In this document: one piece after another, positions 8,900 to 16,659 of the stretch
Position numbering within the stretch: position 1 is the stretch's first letter
How the letters are laid out: each line of letters starts with the position of its first letter
From: an uncultured Collinsella sp.
GTDB lineage: Bacteria; Actinomycetota; Coriobacteriia; Coriobacteriales; Coriobacteriaceae
Direction: 5' to 3'
NCBI GenBank assembly: GCA_900540895.1
Contig: UQHV01000008.1
Coordinates: forward strand, 1 to 64,000
DNA: 64,000 bases
The notes under the pieces: model-generated
What the model was told of the DNA's origin: nothing
Databases searched by the model: none
What the model saw: the letters and a program-made list of their open reading frames with translations, nothing else
Translations under genes and position numbers: made by a program

Positions 8900-9699
8900 T
8901 GGAGGCGTTTTCGTTTGGCAGCTACTATCCCGGCGATAGTGCGATCCACCGCCTGGACCCGCGAACTAAGTTGCTCTTGGGCTTTGTGTTTCTGATCACG
9001 ACGCTGACCGTCGGCGGCTTCCGCGGACTGGCCCCTGTCGCAATGTTTGTCGTGCTGATCTATGCCGTGTCTCGGGTGCCGGTTCGTCGCGTTCTGTCGT
9101 CGATGGCGCCGCTGCTGGCAATCGTCGTCGTGGTCGCGGTGCTCAACTTGTTTACCGACCAGAGCGGGCGCATTCTGTGGCAGCTCGGCTTTTTGCAGAT
9201 AAGCGAGGGCTCGCTGCATTCCGCCGCCTTTATGGCGTGCCGCCTGACCTTGATGATGGCCGGTATGAGCGCTATCACGCTCACCACGCCGACGCTCGAC
9301 CTCACTGCGGGCTTTGAGCGTCTGCTCGCACCGTTTGCGCGCGTGGGGCTTCCGGCGCATGAGCTCGGCATGATCATGGGTATCGCGTTGCGCTTTATGC
9401 CGCAGTTCGCTACCGAGATGAAGCAGACGGCCGATGCGCAGGCGAGCCGCGGTGCGCGCGTGACGGGAGGCCCGCTCGGCGGCGTGCGTATGCTCGGCAG
9501 TGTGGCCATTCCGCTGTTCACGGGCGTGTTCCGTCATGCCGAGACGCTTTCGGCCGCCATGGATGCGCGTTGCTATCACGGCGAACAGGGACGCACGCGT
9601 CTGCATGCACTTACGTTTGGCCGCGGCGATGCGTTGGCGGCGGTGGTGACGGCGTTGCTGCTCATCTGCGTCATCGTCATCAACCTTCAACTTGTTTAG
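8899..9699 (+). CDS. ecfT: ECF transporter transmembrane component EcfT
   Basis: 266 residues with about five to six membrane segments. It begins with the EcfT-typical GSYYPGDSAIHRLDPRTKLL. Two coupling-helix motifs are visible: RFMPQFATEMKQTADAQASRGAR and SAAMDARCYHGEQGRTR. It links the ATPase dimer to the S component. It is translationally coupled to ecfAA'. Because the whole ECF module sits behind an FMN riboswitch, this copy is probably dedicated to riboflavin instead of shared with several S components. Confidence 0.94.
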   Translation: MEAFSFGSYYPGDSAIHRLDPRTKLLLGFVFLITTLTVGGFRGLAPVAMFVVLIYAVSRVPVRRVLSSMAPLLAIVVVVAVLNLFTDQSGRILWQLGFLQISEGSLHSAAFMACRLTLMMAGMSAITLTTPTLDLTAGFERLLAPFARVGLPAHELGMIMGIALRFMPQFATEMKQTADAQASRGARVTGGPLGGVRMLGSVAIPLFTGVFRHAETLSAAMDARCYHGEQGRTRLHALTFGRGDALAAVVTALLLICVIVINLQLV

Positions 9700-9729
9700 G
9701 CGCGATTCGAGCGCAAGAAAGGGGTCCCT

Positions 9730-10176
9730 ATGACCGACAACGACCGCACGGCTCAGCTTGAGCGCGCCTGTTCGTATCTCAGGCGCATTCCGGCGTGGTA
9801 TCTGGCCACGACCGATGTAGCCGACGGGCATCAGCCTCGCGTGAGGCCGTTTTCGTTTGCCATGGTCGATGACGGTAAACTGTGGTTTTGTACGTCGCGC
9901 GACAAAGATGTGTGGGCGGAGCTGAGCGCGAATCCCAAGTTTGAGCTCTCGGGCTGGAAGCCGGGGGAATGTTGGATCGTATTGACCGGCGAAGCCGCAC
10001 TTGAGGACGACGCAGTTGCGAGCGACAAGGTGCGTCAAGCGGGTTTTAAGCACATGGTGGGCATTGGCGAGGAACACGAGAGCGCCAACGACGGCCGCCT
10101 TGCTTTCTTTTCGGTCCGCAACATTGCCGCGCGCTTCTGTGATATCGACGGCAGCGAGGAGCGCCTGGAGCTCTAG
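9730..10176 (+). CDS. Pyridoxamine 5'-phosphate oxidase family protein (copy 1)
   Basis: 148 residues with the split-barrel flavin-binding fold of the PPOX superfamily: IPAWYLATTDV...PRVRPFSFAMVDDGKLWFCTS is the classic N-terminal strand pattern. It is shorter than true PdxH, so the reaction is unknown; FMN, F420 or heme ligands occur in the family. It follows ecfT by 30 bp with an AAAGGGG ribosome site and may share the FMN-controlled transcript. That would fit a flavin-binding protein. It is a tandem paralogue of the gene at 10228. Confidence 0.85.
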   Translation: MTDNDRTAQLERACSYLRRIPAWYLATTDVADGHQPRVRPFSFAMVDDGKLWFCTSRDKDVWAELSANPKFELSGWKPGECWIVLTGEAALEDDAVASDKVRQAGFKHMVGIGEEHESANDGRLAFFSVRNIAARFCDIDGSEERLEL

Positions 10177-10227
10177 CGTGTCTCAAATTAACTACCCGTT
10201 CTGAATTAGCTAGTGCCAGGAGGACAC

Positions 10228-10638
10228 ATGGACGGATTGAATACGGTTTTGGAGTATCTGACGTCAGTGCCGGCATGGTATTTGGCGACGAGCGTTGACG
10301 GACAGCCGCATGTGCGTCCGTTTTCGTTTGCGCAGATCCAGGACGGCAAGCTGTGGTTTGTAACGGCGCGCACCAAAGATGTGTGGCAGGAGCTGCTGCA
10401 AAACCAGCGCTTTGAGGCCACGAGTTGGTGGCCGGGCCATGGCTGGCTCATCTTGCGCGGGCGTGCCGGCTTGGATGACCGGGCTTTAGACGAAATGCGC
10501 GAAGCCGGGTGGAAGCATCTAGAGCACCTGGGCGAGCACTATGAGGGGCCTAACGACCCCACGCTCGTCTTCTTTAGCGTCGAGGATCCCGAGGCTTTTA
10601 TCTGCAATCACGACGAATGGGTGCCGGTCGAGCTCTAG
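10228..10638 (+). CDS. Pyridoxamine 5'-phosphate oxidase family protein (copy 2)
   Basis: 136 residues, clearly paralogous to the preceding gene: VPAWYLATS, HVRPFSFAQIQDGKLWFVTARTKDVW and the shared WKHL...EHYEGPNDPTLVFFSV ending. It is a split-barrel flavin-binding protein of unknown reaction. The ATG at 10228 is chosen because AGGAGG precedes it at 7-8 bp; a GTG at 10213 lies before that site. A strong hairpin (10673-10733) closes the transcript. Confidence 0.85.
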   Translation: MDGLNTVLEYLTSVPAWYLATSVDGQPHVRPFSFAQIQDGKLWFVTARTKDVWQELLQNQRFEATSWWPGHGWLILRGRAGLDDRALDEMREAGWKHLEHLGEHYEGPNDPTLVFFSVEDPEAFICNHDEWVPVEL

Positions 10639-10672
10639 CCGGCTGGCTCATCCTAACAACTTGGTTTTCGCA

Positions 10673-10733
10673 TGGGCGGGCCCCGTATTGCCCGGTGCCG
10701 TTAGGAGCGCCGGTCAATACGGGGCCCGCTCCA
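10673..10733. terminator. Strong GC-rich palindrome ending the riboflavin-uptake/PPOX operon
   Basis: A perfect 15-bp stem GCGGGCCCCGTATTG (10676-10690/10715-10729) is extended by ATGG/CCAT across a bulge and capped by CCGG pairing. There is no U-run, so termination is inferred from position only. Confidence 0.65.
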
Positions 10734-10774
10734 TTTGTCAATTCCTTCAAGCGAATGTGTCGGGATTGTTTCAA

Positions 10775-10788
10775 TGCATGAATATGCA
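10775..10788. promoter_or_regulatory. ArgR (ARG box) operator
   Basis: TGCATGAATATGCA matches the ArgR consensus TGNATWWWWATNCA exactly and lies 108 bp ahead of argC. A weaker TGTTCATGCAT follows at about 10800. Arginine-dependent repression of argCJBD is inferred. Confidence 0.7.
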
Positions 10789-10895
10789 AGCCATTTACGT
10801 GTTCATGCATCTTTTGGTGCTAAAGTTTCAACCCACTTCATAACAACCGCTGCGAAATGCGCATCGGTGCATAAATCGCAGACAAGGAGTCTGAT

Positions 10896-11966
10896 ATGTC
10901 TTTGAAGGTTGGAATCGTCGGCGCGGCTGGATATGCCGGCGCCGAACTCATTCGCCTCGTGCTTGGCCATCCCGAGTTTGAACTTGTCGCCATTACGTCC
11001 AACGCCGATGCCGGCCAGCCGCTGTCCGCGGTGTATCCGAGCTTTGCTGGCGTGAGCGATCTGGTTTTCACCACGCATGACGCCCCCGAGCTTAAATCCT
11101 GCGACGCCGTCTTCTTGGCCGTGCCGCACACGGCTGCCATGGCACAGGTGCCCGCACTGCTTGCATCTGGCGTCTCCTGCTTCGATCTTTCGGCCGATTA
11201 CCGTCTGAGCGACGCGTCTGTCTTTGAGGCATGGTATGCCGCCGAGCACACGAGCCCCGAGTTGCTCAAGACCCGCGCTTTCGGCCTGCCCGAGCTGTTC
11301 TGCCAAGACTTGGAGATCGCCGCATCTGACCATGCCGACGGCAAACCCGTGTTGGTCGCCTGCGCTGGTTGCTATCCCACCGCAACGAGCCTTGCCGCCG
11401 CGCCCGCCGTGCGCGCCGGCTGGGTTGCCCAGAGCGGCCCCGTGATCGTTGATGCCATTAGCGGCGTGACGGGTGCCGGTAAGTCCTGTAACGCTCGCAC
11501 CCATTTTTGTGGCGCAGACGAGAACCTGGAGGCCTATGGCGTAGGCAAGCATCGTCATACGCCCGAGATTGAGCAGATCCTTGGTCTGACCGATCGTGTC
11601 GTCTTCACCCCGCATCTGGCACCGCTCAAGCGCGGCCTGCTCTCCACGGTGACGCTGCCGCTCACGCCGCAGGCTATCGATACCTTGACCCTTGAGGACG
11701 TTGTCGACTATTACAAGCAGTTCTACGCTGGACGCACCTTCGTGCGCGTACTCGATGCCGGCCAGCAGCCCAAGACGGCTTCGGTCGTCGGCACCAACGC
11801 CGCCCAGATTGGCCTCGCGCTCAACAAGCGTGCGGGCGTGCTGGTGGCGACGGGCGCCATCGACAATCTGTGCAAGGGCGCTGCGGGCCAAGCAGTCCAG
11901 TGCGCCAATATCGTCTTTGGCTTTGACGAGCGACGAGGCTTGCCCACAGTGGCGTGCCCGGTGTAG
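10896..11966 (+). CDS. argC: N-acetyl-gamma-glutamyl-phosphate reductase
   Basis: 356 residues. It reduces N-acetylglutamyl phosphate to the semialdehyde with NADPH, the third step of arginine synthesis. The N-terminal Rossmann motif is VGIVGAAGYAGAELIRL. The catalytic Cys is in VACAGCYPTATSLA near residue 157. The HRHTPEIEQ and PHLAPLKRGLLSTV motifs are present. The ribosome site is AAGGAGTCTGAT before ATG. It is first in an argC-argJ-argB-argD order, with the ARG box upstream. A 134-bp gap separates it from argJ. Confidence 0.97.
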   Translation: MSLKVGIVGAAGYAGAELIRLVLGHPEFELVAITSNADAGQPLSAVYPSFAGVSDLVFTTHDAPELKSCDAVFLAVPHTAAMAQVPALLASGVSCFDLSADYRLSDASVFEAWYAAEHTSPELLKTRAFGLPELFCQDLEIAASDHADGKPVLVACAGCYPTATSLAAAPAVRAGWVAQSGPVIVDAISGVTGAGKSCNARTHFCGADENLEAYGVGKHRHTPEIEQILGLTDRVVFTPHLAPLKRGLLSTVTLPLTPQAIDTLTLEDVVDYYKQFYAGRTFVRVLDAGQQPKTASVVGTNAAQIGLALNKRAGVLVATGAIDNLCKGAAGQAVQCANIVFGFDERRGLPTVACPV

Positions 11967-12100
11967 CACATTCGATTGTTAACGATTTGGTAGTCGGGCA
12001 TCGAGTGGGGCGCCACTCTTAAGCTGGTCTCATGATTACGACTGGCATGGCGCACCAACCGATGTCCGTTTTTTGTTTGACATAAGGAGTCATAAAGACG

Positions 12101-13369
12101 ATGAATACCGAGCTGTTTGATATCAAGATTCGCGCCGTCGAGGGCGGCGTTACGGCTGCGGCTGGTTTTAAGGCTGCAGGCATCCACGCTGGGTTCCGCA
12201 AGAACCCCGAGCGTCTGGATTACGCGCTCGTCGTGCCCGATAAACCCTGTCCCGGCGCTGGAGTGTTTACCGCCAATCGCTTTTGCGCGGCGCCCGTGCA
12301 GGTGAGCCGCGCCAACCTGGGCGGTGCCGACAAGGGCTACGGTATCATCGCCGGCGTTTCGGTCAACTCTGGCAATGCCAACGCCGCCACGGGTGAGACC
12401 GGCCTTGCATGCGCGCGCGAGACGTGCAGCATCGCATCGCAGGTCATCGGCTGCGAGCCCCAGCAGATTCTGGTTGCCTCCACGGGTGTGATTGGCCAGA
12501 TTCTGCCGATCGACACGTTTGAGACTGCCATTCCTGCTGCCTACGAGGCGCTCTCTGCCCACGGTGGCGCCGATGCCGCTCGCGCCATCATGACGACCGA
12601 CACGCACTCCAAGGAGTACGCCGTGTCCTACGTCAGTGAGGCTGCGGGCCATGCGGGCAACGTCTATTCGGTAGGCGGAATGTGCAAGGGCTCGGGCATG
12701 ATCATGCCCAATATGGCCACCATGATCGCGGTTATCACCACCGATGCCCCCGTCGAGCCTGCGGCACTTCATGCCCTGCTGCTCTCGACCGTCAAGCAGG
12801 CCTTTAATAAGGTGACGGTCGATTCCGACACCTCGACCAACGACACCTGCATCATGCTTGCCTCCGGCGCCGCTGCCGCAGATGCCGAGCCTATCGTCGA
12901 GGGCTCCGATGCCTTCGACGAGTTGGCATTTGCCGTGCACGAGGTGTGCGAGAGCCTGGCGCGCAATATCGCCGCCGATGGCGAGGGCGCATCCAAGCTT
13001 GTTACGGTCAACGTTACCGGCGCCGTGAACGACGAGGAAGCTGATATCGCCGCTCGTGCCGTTGCCAACTCGCCGCTCGTTAAGACCTGCATCGCCGGCC
13101 ACGACTGCAACTGGGGCCGCGTTGCCATGGCGCTTGGCAAGTGCGGCGTGAAGTTTAATCAGGAAGACGTTTCCATCGACATGATGGGCATGCCCGTCTG
13201 TCGCGATGGTCTGACCGTTCCCTTTGACGAGGACGAGGCTCTGCGACGTTTTGAGGCGCCCGAGATCGTGATCTCGGCCGACCTGGGCGCAGGAGATGCG
13301 GCAACGACCGTGTGGACCTGCGACCTCACGCACGAGTACATCTCCATCAACGGTGACTACCGTTCCTAG
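12101..13369 (+). CDS. argJ: Bifunctional ornithine acetyltransferase / N-acetylglutamate synthase
   Basis: 422 residues. It recycles the acetyl group from N-acetylornithine to glutamate. The self-cleavage site is in AIMTTDTHSKE, with the catalytic Thr near residue 165-166, giving alpha and beta chains. The family start GVTAAAGFKAAGIHAGFR and ending LTHEYISINGDYRS are intact. Its presence means arginine synthesis uses the cyclic acetyl route; whether it also makes N-acetylglutamate from acetyl-CoA cannot be told here. The ribosome site is ATAAGGAGTCAT. Confidence 0.97.
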   Translation: MNTELFDIKIRAVEGGVTAAAGFKAAGIHAGFRKNPERLDYALVVPDKPCPGAGVFTANRFCAAPVQVSRANLGGADKGYGIIAGVSVNSGNANAATGETGLACARETCSIASQVIGCEPQQILVASTGVIGQILPIDTFETAIPAAYEALSAHGGADAARAIMTTDTHSKEYAVSYVSEAAGHAGNVYSVGGMCKGSGMIMPNMATMIAVITTDAPVEPAALHALLLSTVKQAFNKVTVDSDTSTNDTCIMLASGAAAADAEPIVEGSDAFDELAFAVHEVCESLARNIAADGEGASKLVTVNVTGAVNDEEADIAARAVANSPLVKTCIAGHDCNWGRVAMALGKCGVKFNQEDVSIDMMGMPVCRDGLTVPFDEDEALRRFEAPEIVISADLGAGDAATTVWTCDLTHEYISINGDYRS

Positions 13370-13450
13370 ATTCCAGACACGCTGCGCATCTTGCCGCGAT
13401 TGCGGACGGCGGAGCACGGCACGATAACGATACGAAAGACGAGGCAGATT

Positions 13451-14431
13451 ATGAAATTCGCACGCGATTGTCGTTCGAGCGAATCCAACGAAGCAACCGC
13501 GCAGCTGCTGTTCGAAGCGCTGCCGTGGATTAAAAACCTGACCGGCAAGACGGTCGTTATCAAGTATGGCGGAGCCGCCATGGTCGATGAGCAGCTGCGC
13601 CGCGACGTGATGAGCGACATCGTTTTGCTCAAGATCATCGGTATGCGCCCCGTCATCGTGCACGGCGGCGGCAAGGCTATCAACGAGGCGCTGAGCCATT
13701 ACGATATTCCCGTCGAGTTTAAGAACGGCCAGCGCGTGACCACGCCAGCGACTATGGATATCGTGCGCGAGGTGCTGGGCGGCAAGGTTAACCAGGAGCT
13801 GGTTGCTGCCATCAACCACCACGGCAACCTGGCCGTGGGCGTGTCGGGCAGCGATGCCGGCACGCTCATCGCCGAGCCGCTCGACCCCGAGCTCGGTCGC
13901 GTGGGCAAAGTGACGCACGTCAACACCGACTATATCGAGCGCTTACTCGATAGCGAGTACATCCCCGTCATCGCTACCGTCGCGGCGGGGGAGGACGGCG
14001 GTTTCTTCAACATCAACGCCGACACCGCCGCCGGTGCCGTTGCCGCGGCGCTCCACGCGCATAAGGCGATCTTTTTGACCGATGTCGATGGTCTGTACAA
14101 GGACTTTAGCGACAAGGACTCGCTTATCTCCAACCTAACGCTCGACGAGGTTAACGAAATGCTCTACGGCGGCGAGGTCGATAAGGGCATGATTCCCAAG
14201 CTGCGCGCGGCCGTCGATGCGATTACCGGCGGCGTATTTCGTGCCCACATCATTAACGGTACTACGCCGCATTCGCTGCTCCTGGAGCTGCTGACCGATG
14301 CCGGCGTCGGCACCGTGATTCATTCCACCGAGACGGCTTACGAGTTCGATACGCATCCGCATCCGCTTTCGACGTTTGCTGCGCGTCTGACCGAGAACCT
14401 TGACGAGGTCGAGAAGCTTCAGACGGTCTAG
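13451..14431 (+). CDS. argB: Acetylglutamate kinase
   Basis: 326 residues of the amino-acid kinase family. It phosphorylates N-acetylglutamate, the step normally inhibited by arginine. Motifs include TVVIKYGGAAM, PVIVHGGGKAIN, SGSDAGTLI, NINADTAAGAVAAALHAHKAIFLTDVDGLY and a KGMIPKL lysine. The chain has an N-terminal ~25-residue helix (FARDCRSSESNEATAQLL) typical of arginine-sensitive hexameric enzymes. ATG 13451 follows ACGAGGCAG; an ATG-led extension from 13391 is not supported. Confidence 0.96.
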   Translation: MKFARDCRSSESNEATAQLLFEALPWIKNLTGKTVVIKYGGAAMVDEQLRRDVMSDIVLLKIIGMRPVIVHGGGKAINEALSHYDIPVEFKNGQRVTTPATMDIVREVLGGKVNQELVAAINHHGNLAVGVSGSDAGTLIAEPLDPELGRVGKVTHVNTDYIERLLDSEYIPVIATVAAGEDGGFFNINADTAAGAVAAALHAHKAIFLTDVDGLYKDFSDKDSLISNLTLDEVNEMLYGGEVDKGMIPKLRAAVDAITGGVFRAHIINGTTPHSLLLELLTDAGVGTVIHSTETAYEFDTHPHPLSTFAARLTENLDEVEKLQTV

Positions 14432-14500
14432 CTGACCCGCAGCCGCCCCATTCCTGCACCCATAGCCCCGCGCCGTCTGGCGCCCAACGAAAGGCATCCC

Positions 14501-15784
14501 ATGTCACTTGCAGCTCAGCAATCGCTTGAATCCCATTACGTTATGCATACCTTTGGCCGCTCTCCGGTCGAGTTTGTCGAGGGTCACGGCATGAAGCTCA
14601 CCGGCGACGATGGCCGTGAGTACCTCGACTTTCTTGCCGGCATCGGCGTGTGCAGCCTAGGTCATGGCAACCCGGCTGTGCTCTCGGCGCTCGAGGCACA
14701 GACCAAAAAGCTCATGCATGTCTCCAATTACTTTTACATCGAGCAGCGCGGACAGGTCGCGGCGCTGCTGTCCAAGCTTGCTAACGACGACGTAGATGGT
14801 GCGCGCGTGCTTGCCGATGCCATTGTCGCCGGCGATGAGACCACGGCAGCTGCTCTTGGTGCCCCGGCTGCGGATGAGCAGGTTTGGGAGACCTTCTTTG
14901 CCAACTCTGGCGCCGAGGCCAACGAGGGCTCGATGAAGCTCGCGCGCCTGTACGCCAAGCGTGCCGGTAATGGCGGCAACACCATCGTGTGCATGCGCGG
15001 CGGCTTCCACGGCCGTACGCTCGAGACCATTGCCGCTACCATGCAGGATTGGCTGCAGGACAGCTTCCGCCCGCTGCCGGGTGGCTTTGTGGCCTGCACG
15101 CCCAACGATGTGGACGAGCTGCGTGCGATCTTTAAGCAGCTGGGGAGCGAGATTTGTGCCGTGATGCTCGAGCCGATCCAGGGTGAGAGTGGCGTGCACC
15201 CCATGACCGAGGAGTTTATGGCGGCAGCGCGCGACCTGGCACACGAAGTGGGCGCCGTGCTTATCGCCGACGAGGTCCAGTGCGGCATCTTCCGCTCCGG
15301 CAAGCCGTTTGCATTCCAAACCTATGGCGTGGAGCCCGACATCATGAGCCTTGCCAAGGGCATTGCCGATGGCGTGCCCATGGGTGCCGTCGTGGCAAAG
15401 AAGGAGATTGCCGACGTGTTTAAGCCGGGCGACCACGGCTCGACCTTTGGCGGTAGCTGCTTGGCCGTCGCGGCGTGCGCCGCGACGCTCTCCGCGCTTG
15501 TGCGCGGCGATTATGCCGACCATGCTGCCAAGGTGGGTGCCTATATGGAGGCAAAGCTCGCCAAGCTGCCGCACGTGACCGAGGTACGTGGTCGCGGCTT
15601 GATGCTCGGCTGTGATTTGGATGATGCCGCGGGCGACGCGCATGGTGTTGTTGCCCGCGCGCTGGCCGCCGGTGCCGTGATCAACGCTACGGGTGCGCAT
15701 ACGCTGCGTTTCCTGCCGCCACTCGTCTGCGAGGAAGCCGACGTGGACAGTCTGATCGAGATCCTGTCGGGTGTTTTGGGCTAA
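14501..15784 (+). CDS. argD: Acetylornithine aminotransferase
   Basis: 427 residues, a class III PLP-dependent aminotransferase making N-acetylornithine from the semialdehyde. The PLP lysine is in SLAKGIADGVPMGAVV (about residue 286), the cofactor-aspartate in LIADEVQCGIFRSGK, and the GGFHGRT motif is intact. An insert after KLANDDVDGARVLADAIV...PAADEQVW (about residues 90-125) is longer than in textbook ArgD. It is the last gene of the arginine operon. A hairpin, TGCCTTAG-N5-CTAAGGCA, lies about 90 bp downstream. Confidence 0.93.
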   Translation: MSLAAQQSLESHYVMHTFGRSPVEFVEGHGMKLTGDDGREYLDFLAGIGVCSLGHGNPAVLSALEAQTKKLMHVSNYFYIEQRGQVAALLSKLANDDVDGARVLADAIVAGDETTAAALGAPAADEQVWETFFANSGAEANEGSMKLARLYAKRAGNGGNTIVCMRGGFHGRTLETIAATMQDWLQDSFRPLPGGFVACTPNDVDELRAIFKQLGSEICAVMLEPIQGESGVHPMTEEFMAAARDLAHEVGAVLIADEVQCGIFRSGKPFAFQTYGVEPDIMSLAKGIADGVPMGAVVAKKEIADVFKPGDHGSTFGGSCLAVAACAATLSALVRGDYADHAAKVGAYMEAKLAKLPHVTEVRGRGLMLGCDLDDAAGDAHGVVARALAAGAVINATGAHTLRFLPPLVCEEADVDSLIEILSGVLG

Positions 15785-15900
15785 CGCGGCGCAATAACTC
15801 AATTTGGACCGAGTTCCGGACTGCGGACGTGCCCTATGCGGCATGATTCAGCGGTCTGGAGCCCGTTTTGCCTTAGATTTGCTAAGGCAGGGAGACCTGC

Positions 15901-16117
15901 TGGTCAAAAAACATCAAATATGAGTACTGTTACCGATTTGGTAGCAGCAATTTTGGACTAATAAGGCCAGATGGCAAGTCGAAATGGCGATGAATACACG
16001 ATTTTGATCTGACTGTTAGTCCTTATAATGGACATATGTTGCGTAACCTAAGCAAACACTATCTGTTTATATGTTGCAAGCAAAGTAGCAGTACTCATTT
16101 TTGCCATTATTTGGCCA
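15901..16117. mobile_element. MITE-like 217-bp non-coding element with 33-bp imperfect terminal inverted repeats
   Basis: The left end begins TGGTCAAA and runs to ...ATGAGTACTGTTAC; the right end is its inverse (GTAGCAGTACTCAT... to TTTGGCCA). The two align over 33 bp with seven mismatches, including a perfect ATGAGTACTG core (15920-15929/16089-16098). The interior is AT-rich compared with the surroundings and has no ORF. A clear target duplication was not found. Activity or a partner transposase is unknown. Confidence 0.6.
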
Positions 16118-16124
16118 CGGACCT

Positions 16125-16396
16125 TGAAATAAGGGGTCCTTAGGGTTCGAATCCCATGCGCTGGGCCCAAACAAAAAACGGTCCCCTTGCGAGGACCGTT
16201 TCCAATTCAGTGGTGGGCGATGAGGGATGTCCGCGTGCGGCTGGCGCCGCCCGCATCCGCTTCGTCGCTCCGCTCCTCGCGTGCTGCGCTGGAAAACGCT
16301 TCGCGTTTCCTCAGCTTCGCACCCTGTCGGGTTCGAATCCCTCTGCGATGGGTCCAAAAAAGAAAGGCCCCCATTGCTGGGAGCCTATCAAATCAG
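16125..16396. repeat. Two degenerate tandem copies of tRNA 3'-end sequence next to tRNA-Val
   Basis: GGGTTCGAATCCC T-arm-like blocks appear at about 16142 and 16329 on the + strand, each followed by a GCG-TGGG-CCA-like end. The block TGGTGGGCGATGAGGGAT, identical to the 3' end of the tRNA-Val gene read from this strand, recurs at 16211. Each unit also has a short hairpin (ACGGTCC...GGACCGT; GGC...GCC). They are probably scars of recombination at the tRNA gene and do not form complete tRNAs. Confidence 0.6.
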
Positions 16397-16472
16397 TGGT
16401 GGGCGATGAGGGATTCGAACCCCCAGCCTTGTGCGTGTAAAGCACCTGCGCTAACCGTTGCGCCAATCGCCC
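16397..16472 (-). tRNA. tRNA-Val (anticodon TAC)
   Basis: The reverse strand folds as a cloverleaf: acceptor GGGCGAT/ATCGCCC, D-arm GCGC/GCGC, anticodon loop TTTACAC, T-arm GGGGG-TTCGAAT-CCCTC, and an encoded CCA. It is 76 nt. One G-A mismatch is seen at the outer anticodon-stem pair. Confidence 0.93.
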
Positions 16473-16588
16473 GTGCGGAGAGAGTATAGCAAAACAATCG
16501 CCCCATTCACCTCATATCCATTAAAGGTAACCGGCGCGTGTCACAGCGGAGCTGATTCAGTTGAGATTGCCTGAACATTCCGCCCCTC

Positions 16589-16618
16589 TTTACGCCCTCG
16601 GGTATACTCAAAAGCTAC
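16589..16618 (+). promoter_or_regulatory. Candidate sigma-70-type promoter of asnB
   Basis: TTTACG (16589-16594), an 18-bp spacer and TATACT (16613-16618), 42 bp ahead of the asnB start. Confidence 0.5.
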
Positions 16619-16659
16619 TGATTCGATTTGATGCCCAGCAACAGCAGAGGGGATAGTAT

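Noticed and set aside
16125..16396. Additional functional tRNA genes
   Set aside because: Only T-arm and acceptor-like pieces exist; no D-arm or anticodon arm can be folded.
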